DNA of 64,000 nt from Cannabis sativa. Lineage: Eukaryota; Streptophyta; Magnoliopsida; Rosales; Cannabaceae. The DNA lies in NCBI RefSeq assembly GCF_029168945.1, contig NC_083603.1, positions 16,492,001 to 16,556,000 on the forward strand, written 5' to 3'. Shown here piece after piece: positions 59,207 to 64,000 of the stretch; within the stretch, counting starts at the first letter, position 1, and each line of letters begins with the position of its first letter. Position numbers and translations under genes: made by a program. The notes beneath the pieces were generated by a model. That model searched no databases. It worked only from the letters and a program-made list of their open reading frames with translations, and was not told the DNA's origin.

Positions 59207-61636
59207 TGTAATATCCAGTACAAGTATATTATTTTTGGTATATTATTGTGTGTTTTGATATTTTATTGTTGCATTAAATAAAATATGAATATTATTGGTA
59301 TTTGCTAAGTACAAATATATAGTTAATTAGATTAAGTATTAATTAATATTAATTATATTAGGGAATAAGTTATTAGTGAATAGTTGTATGATTAAGTGAT
59401 AATATTTGTTATACATGTAATAGGGATATAGATAAAATTAGTATACTATTTTATACGTATAAGTTTATTAAATGAATAAGACTAGTGATATTTATAATAG
59501 GAATATATATATTTTGTATAAGCTTGATAATAAAATATATATATATATTTGTAAAGGCTATAGTAATAGATGTATAGAGAGTGGAAGAGAGAGGGACACG
59601 TGAGAATGTGAGAATGAGGAAGTTTTTTTTTTTTTTTTTTTTTTTGAGAAATGAGAATGAGGAAGTTAGTTTAGGATATTTGACTTAGTTGAATTTCAAT
59701 TATGAAGAATTTTATATTAGTTGAATATATACAGTATAGTTGAGTTTAAATTTTAAATTCCTAGATTTTATCTAATCAGTTGAATATATACTGTAGGGTT
59801 TTACCATTCAATGAAACGATGAACACAAATTTCATTCGATCTACTTCTTTCTCTCCACTTAGATAATTCCTAAATCTCTCATAGCCTCTATCACAGCAAA
59901 TTACAGCATAGCATAAATTGAAGCCTCTATCACAGTATTCGATTTCTAAGGTAAAAACTTTTACTGTCACTTAATGTTGGGGTTGGATGTAGGATTTTCG
60001 TAAGTATGTTTTATTTTCGTTTTCAGAGAAATAGGTTTTCATAAAACTACCATATCTCTCTCTCTCCATATGTCCGTTTTCAGTGATCTAGGTACCGTTT
60101 TAAAGATAATTTAATGTTCTACATTTTTCATGAAGAACCTCTTTCCTAATTCTGATTATTTCGATGTCAAAAATTCATGTTTTATACTGACTGTCGAATT
60201 ATAGCTTTTTTTTAAATTTCTTTCCGCTATTGCCTTAGTAAAAGTGTGATATCTCTCTCAATATCTATTATTTTCCAGCGATTCTTGTACTGTTAGAAAG
60301 ATAATTCAATATTAATCCATATTTTTTTTGAAGAAACCTTTCCCTAAATCGGAGTTCTGACCAGTCAAAAGTCAGTATCTTTACTCGGTTAGGATATTTC
60401 GTTTTAAGTTTTGTTTCAGAAAAAGTGTCTTCAGTAAAAATTTAATATCTCTCTCACTTTTGATCCATTTTAAAAGATCTTTATCTTGTTTCAAAGCTTA
60501 CAAAAATAGGTACACTTTTTTATGAAGGAAGTATTGTCTAGATCAGATTGTAACTATTTTTAAAACTTTTATTTTGGGCTGTATTCAGAAATTGGCATGA
60601 TCCATGATTTTAAAGAAAATGTTTTAAGAAAACATGCATAACTCCTAGGTTATAACTCCGATTTTGATGATCTTTATACCGTTAGAAAGGTCTTTCGATT
60701 AACTAAAAACTTTGAACAGTAGGACTTCTAATTCAAACGTCTTATGAGTCAAATTCTAGGCTAAACTTGCTGTACAGTAAGAGTAATAAATATATTGAGT
60801 TTATCGGTGGACTAAGGGTTTTGTTAAATGTTATAGGGCCTAGAAGGTATCGTAGGAGTTAATTACAGCGGAGTTGAGGTAAGGAAAAATAATTATACTT
60901 TATACTTGCTTTTGATATGGTTTGAGTACCTAGTATGACTGCTTGAATAAATTGTATGGAAACTGTGGAATGTGATAGTTTCGGTGAAATAGTGTTTTGT
61001 CGATGGATTGTATATGGCTGTTTAATCATGTTCCAGGTACTTGGAAGTGGTTGAAAACCACACATGTATATGGTAAGTGCACTGGTCATTGGTACTGCGT
61101 TCTAGTTAAGAACGTAAGACACTCCAGATTTGTATGGAAGCTGGAGTGTGAGTGTTTGTTATTTCAGTATTTGTGTGGCTGCCTCTATTTATACTTATGA
61201 TTAGTTGATTGTATGTTTGATGTATATGTTTGTGCTATGATGTGTGAATGCTGGTACATAGTACTATTTTGTTTTTCTTTACTGGGCTTTGCAGCTCAAC
61301 CCTTATTTACCCCCTATGTGCAGATAAGTAAGCCTGTAAGCTTTCACTGACAAGTTGAGTCTGGGCAGCATGGGGTGTATCTCGTGAGATCATGTAATTG
61401 CGTGTGGTCTTGGCCATCTTCCGCTGAAAGTCTTTTTTTTTTAATTTATTAAACATATCGAGGGTGTTGTCGTTTAAATTTTTTATTACTTTTACCTAAG
61501 TAGTAATACTTTATTTTCAATTGGGTATACCCATGTTTTGAAAATTTTTATTTTTTTAAAAAAAATAAAGGCAACATTAGTATCTTAACGACAGTCTATT
61601 TATGACATCTTATTTTATGTAAGTAAGTGCGTTACA
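59207..61636 (+). repeat. Element B 3' LTR
   Basis: 2430 bp, TGTAATATCC...GCGTTACA. It matches the split 5' LTR with many scattered substitutions. Compared with the 5' copy it has a poly(T) insertion at 59625-59652, different sequence near 59715-59740, and lacks about 30 bp near 61070. It gives the unoccupied site for C at about 61028. Confidence 0.9.
59610..59667 (-). repeat. Poly(T) micro-insertion with 15-bp duplication
   Basis: GAGAATGAGGAAGTT occurs at 59610-59624 and 59653-59667. Between them lie 21 T and GAGAAAT. The 5' LTR of B at about 18140 has a single copy and no poly(T). A tail-like homopolymer plus a 15-bp TSD is the footprint of LINE-type target-primed reverse transcription on the minus strand, with almost all body sequence missing. 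Confidence 0.75.
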
Positions 61637-62215
61637 TCTTTAGAGCCTCCATTGGCTCTCTTGTTGCTCGGTTTTTTGGGTGGGGCATCCGAGGTGCCAA
61701 AGGTAAACGATAACGGTGCTCCCACAAATGATTTATTAGTATCCAACAGAGGGATTGAAGGTCGAAGTAGGGCAGTGGAATGGTTGGCAATGAAGTTGGA
61801 TGAGTTGCCTGAAGAACTGGAGTGAGAGGAATGGCTAGAACCCAAAATCAGAGACGTTTGTTGGTCTGATATGTTACTCGTGGTGGTATTGAGCAAGGCA
61901 GTGAAAGAAGGTACAAGTTCAATATGTGGAGTGGGAACTGGAATAGTGGTATGGGGTGGAGTGTTGTTGTTCCAGGGTGAGGGGTTTTGTTCAGTATTGG
62001 CATTAGCAGACATGTAAAGACCTGCAGGTTGAGTGGAGGCTAAGTTTGCTATGAAATTTGTCAATTGCAGTGAGGAAAAAATCACTGGGCTAACTTGGGT
62101 GGAGACGCATAAGCCACTAGCTGGATATAAGTGACTCCAATATTTTGCACCAATAGAAAAACACACAAATTTGAGTTATAATACAGAGCCTCTCTTCCTT
62201 ACAAATATCCGTTAG
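61637..62215 (-). pseudogene. LINE2 5' portion (ORF1 tail region)
   Basis: The minus-strand run from 62166 continues toward 61637 and passes into the B LTR. It is rich in Ser, Thr, Pro and Asn, without catalytic motifs, like the linker between the ORF1 zinc knuckle and the endonuclease of plant LINEs. Its end (PPKKPSNKRANGGSK) joins in frame to NSFKKQPLVVDG at 17740 on the far side of B. That frame continuity is the evidence that both halves were one LINE. The LINE start is not clear; about 62215 is an estimate. Confidence 0.6.
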
Positions 62216-62882
62216 AATTATAGAGGAAATTACATTGTATACCCACTTTATTTTATTTGTTTTTTTTTTACTTGTATTTTCATATTCTTTAATATATACC
62301 CACTTTTATAGATAATATATATCCCCATTATACCTTTTATGTTAATATAAATTATGTACTAGACTTAAGTGGAGGGTAAAGGTATATTGGACAACCCACT
62401 CACAAAAGTGAGTACATTTTAATGAAATATAATATGAGAGTATTTTTGATTAATAAATATAAAAAAAACAAAAAAAAAAAACTATATTTCTCAACTTATT
62501 TCAAAATTATATGCGAATTAATTATTTCAATTTTGAAAATATCTTCTCAAAACTACTCTTTTCAAAAAGGTTTTTAGAATTTCCTAACTTTTACTAAAAA
62601 GAATACTTTTAAATTAAAAAATTATATTTTTATTTTTATCCACACAAACTCCTACAAGGTAATTTTTTTTTTTTCTTGATTGTAAAAACTGAAAAAGATC
62701 ACATCTAAGTCAAACCAGCCATTAACCAGCTATAATATAACTGAGAAAAATAGCTAGAATTGTAATTTCCAAATTAATCGCTATTCATTTATTTCATAAA
62801 CTCTCATTACTATTTTTTTGAATGGAAACTCTCATTACTATTTGTATAACATATTGTAGTCACACATACATGATCAACATTA
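62216..62882. other. AT-rich spacer downstream of thaumatin-like gene
   Basis: Intergenic AT-rich DNA with short homopolymers and no ORF, RNA gene or element end that I can support. It separates LINE2 from the 3' end of the thaumatin-like gene. Confidence 0.5.
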
Positions 62883-62888
62883 TTTATT
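62883..62888 (-). terminator. Candidate polyadenylation signal of thaumatin-like gene
   Basis: AATAAA on the minus strand, 55 bases after the stop codon. The distance fits a plant near-upstream element, but in such AT-rich sequence chance matches are common. Confidence 0.4.
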
Positions 62889-62942
62889 CTTCTCTTATCA
62901 CCATTAATATATATATTTATATATATATATAGGAATTTTGTC

Positions 62943-63619
62943 TCACGGGCAGAAAGTGATGAGATAGTTAGCACCAAAGCACGTAAAGGTGCTGTTCTTA
63001 TCATCATAAGCGTAGCTGTAAGCTTCAGGGCATTTTTCCTCGAAGAATTTAGAAAATTCAGTTGGAGGACACGTCTCTGGCTTGTCATTCGCCCCTTTAC
63101 AACAGTACTTGTCCTCGTTGAACTTGGCACAAGCGCTAAGACACCCAACGACGTCGTTTCCAGATTTGACCTGGAACTGAGCCGGGCATACGGCGTTGAT
63201 GTTGACCGGACATGATGACTGCTTGCAGTCGCCTCTACCGCCTTGCGGGGCAACCGAGGCGGCCACATTGAAGCCGTCTACATTGCTGACGTCGTAGTAG
63301 TCTTTTCCTTCTCTATCTTCGATGGTGAATTCGATGAGTGTGGCCGGAGGTTTTCCAGTACCACCGTTGCACTCGACCTTGCCCGTGCCGCAGTCTCCAG
63401 TGGCGCAAGTGAACTTGCCGGAGGGGTCGGCTGAGCATCGAGTTCTGGCCCAGAAACGACCTTTCCAAAGTCCCTTTGGAATGTCCACCGATCGGGTTGC
63501 ACCGGGTTTCAACTCGAAGCCAGTGGTTGATAGTTGGGGTTTCTGGTCGGCAGTTAGGGTTGCTGGCCAGATAGGTCTTGGACAGTTGTTTTTCATGGTG
63601 ATGGTAGCCGCATTTGCTC
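62943..63619 (-). CDS. Thaumatin-like protein (PR-5 family), last exon
   Basis: About 225 codons encode almost the whole mature protein. The family signature reads [17 protein letters not shown], there are 16 cysteines (eight disulfides expected), and the chain ends TFCP before TGA at 62945-62943, the usual family end. Acidic-cleft residues typical of the family can be placed (Arg in WARTRC, Glu in LIEFTI, Asp in [11 protein letters not shown], Asp in YAYDDKN). The exon starts after a splice acceptor ATTATTTCAG (63629-63620), in codon phase 1, just before the expected mature start ([11 protein letters not shown]). The signal-peptide exon must lie beyond 64000. Thaumatin-like proteins are secreted and linked to defence or fruit development; which applies here cannot be told. 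No lesions are seen. Confidence 0.93.
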
Positions 63620-64000
63620 CTGAAATAATATTCACGCAATGCACCATTAATATTTATATATATATAGATTAACGAAACATGATTTAATATATATTATTGC
63701 AACGTATAAATAACATAAATATATACATTTATATAGAAACGAAAATTCATTTGTATATTATTGCAAGATATATGTACACCTTATCCATCAGTTTTTACTA
63801 TTCAAAAAGGGTCCATTAATACATTTAATTAAAATATATATACATAGAAAATGAATTTTATCCATTTACTATAAAAGAGCCGAATCATCATTAGGTGATG
63901 TAATATAAAATTTATTTGATATATATAGCCTAACCCTTAAATTTACTGAATCTAATAGTGATCAAAGTATGGAGACAAATTCCAATTAGTTTTTTTATAT
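63620..64000 (-). other. Intron of thaumatin-like gene (partial)
   Basis: AT-rich sequence upstream of the acceptor, with no signal-peptide-like ORF on the minus strand up to the window end. A branch-point-like TTAATC lies near 63670. The ATG at 63647 that opens the frame is intronic and unlikely to be the true start, since it would give no signal peptide. Confidence 0.65.

Larger units (their letters stand above)
17741..61636 (+). mobile_element. Element B: old Ty3/gypsy chromovirus-like element carrying nested insertions
   Basis: LTRs begin TGTAAT and end GTTACA. The 5' LTR is 17741-35045 (with C inside) and the 3' LTR is 59207-61636. The primer site TGGTACCAGAGCC (35048-35060) differs by one base from the plant tRNA-Met type. 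The polypurine tract AAGGAGGGTAGAA abuts the 3' LTR. Gene order is Gag zinc knuckle, protease, RT, RNase H, integrase, chromodomain-like tail, typical of chromoviruses (Tekay/Del-like by its ending). Its own length is about 9.3 kb after removing C, F and G. Many frameshifts, stops and a gag deletion make it dead. The 5-bp target copies are not clean (ATTTT versus TCTTT), in keeping with age. Confidence 0.88.

Noticed and set aside
61615..62166. 183-codon minus-strand ORF as a host gene
   Set aside because: Its end runs into the B LTR and its frame continues in LINE2 sequence at 17740; the composition fits a LINE ORF1 linker.
63620..63647. ATG at 63647 as start of the thaumatin-like protein
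   Set aside because: It precedes a good splice acceptor, gives no hydrophobic signal peptide, and the residues before the acceptor do not resemble the family.
63322..63672. 116-codon plus-strand ORF over the thaumatin-like exon
   Set aside because: Antisense shadow of a clear, cysteine-rich thaumatin-like coding exon.

Overview
The window is plant (eudicot) nuclear DNA and is almost entirely transposable elements. The signs are long AT-rich stretches, Ty1/copia and Ty3/gypsy LTR retrotransposons with plant-type primer sites complementary to initiator tRNA-Met, plant L1-type LINEs, and one intron-containing thaumatin-like (PR-5) gene at the right edge. The LTR style (TGTTGGGTTTTATGCCC...) and the thaumatin-like sequence would suit a Rosales plant such as the hemp/hop family. 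That is a guess from memory, not a demonstrated assignment. No rRNA, tRNA gene, CRISPR array or bacterial-type operon is present.

Left block (1-15300). A nearly complete L1-type LINE (LINE1, minus strand, 379-14943) lies between 16-bp target-site duplications (TSDs) and ends in a poly(A) tail, seen as poly(T) at about 374-386. Its ORF1 (zinc knuckle) and ORF2 (endonuclease, reverse transcriptase, zf-RVT) carry nonsense and frameshift lesions. ORF2 is split by a 9.8-kb Ty1/copia-derived element (A, 1010-10775, minus) whose two 1.9-kb LTRs are almost identical but which has no intact gene and no recognisable primer site. A spacer of about 300 bp follows.

Central nest (15300-62215). A second, older LINE (LINE2, minus) is split into 15300-17740 and 61637-62215 by a 44-kb insertion. 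The insertion is an old Ty3/gypsy chromovirus-like element B (17741-61636, plus; about 9.3 kb of its own sequence). B has taken three later insertions, each with a perfect 5-bp TSD. Copia-derived C (19539-34414, plus) is in its 5' LTR. Chromovirus F (36029-45653, minus) is in the Gag zinc knuckle. Copia-derived G (46499-56606, minus) is in the reverse transcriptase. C in turn holds a short-LTR copia element D (24208-30175, plus), and D holds a solo LTR E (24772-26635, minus). This gives a five-deep stack: LINE2 > B > C > D > E. A, C, E and G belong to one group of related long-LTR copia elements (LTR about 1.8-1.9 kb, long AT-rich leader with a repeated GC-rich motif). G still has a gag remnant and a primer site, A and C have only decayed pol, and E is an LTR alone.

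Right edge (62216-64000). An AT-rich spacer leads to the last exon of a thaumatin-like protein gene (62943-63619, minus). It has 16 cysteines and the family signature; the signal-peptide exon lies beyond the window. This is the only ordinary host gene seen. I found no clearly new biological system. The least ordinary signals are the duplicated leader motif shared by A, C and G, apparently covarying small hairpins in F's LTR, the missing primer sites in A and C, a solo LTR inside an element whose own LTRs look identical, and a 28-bp poly(T) insertion with a 15-bp TSD.
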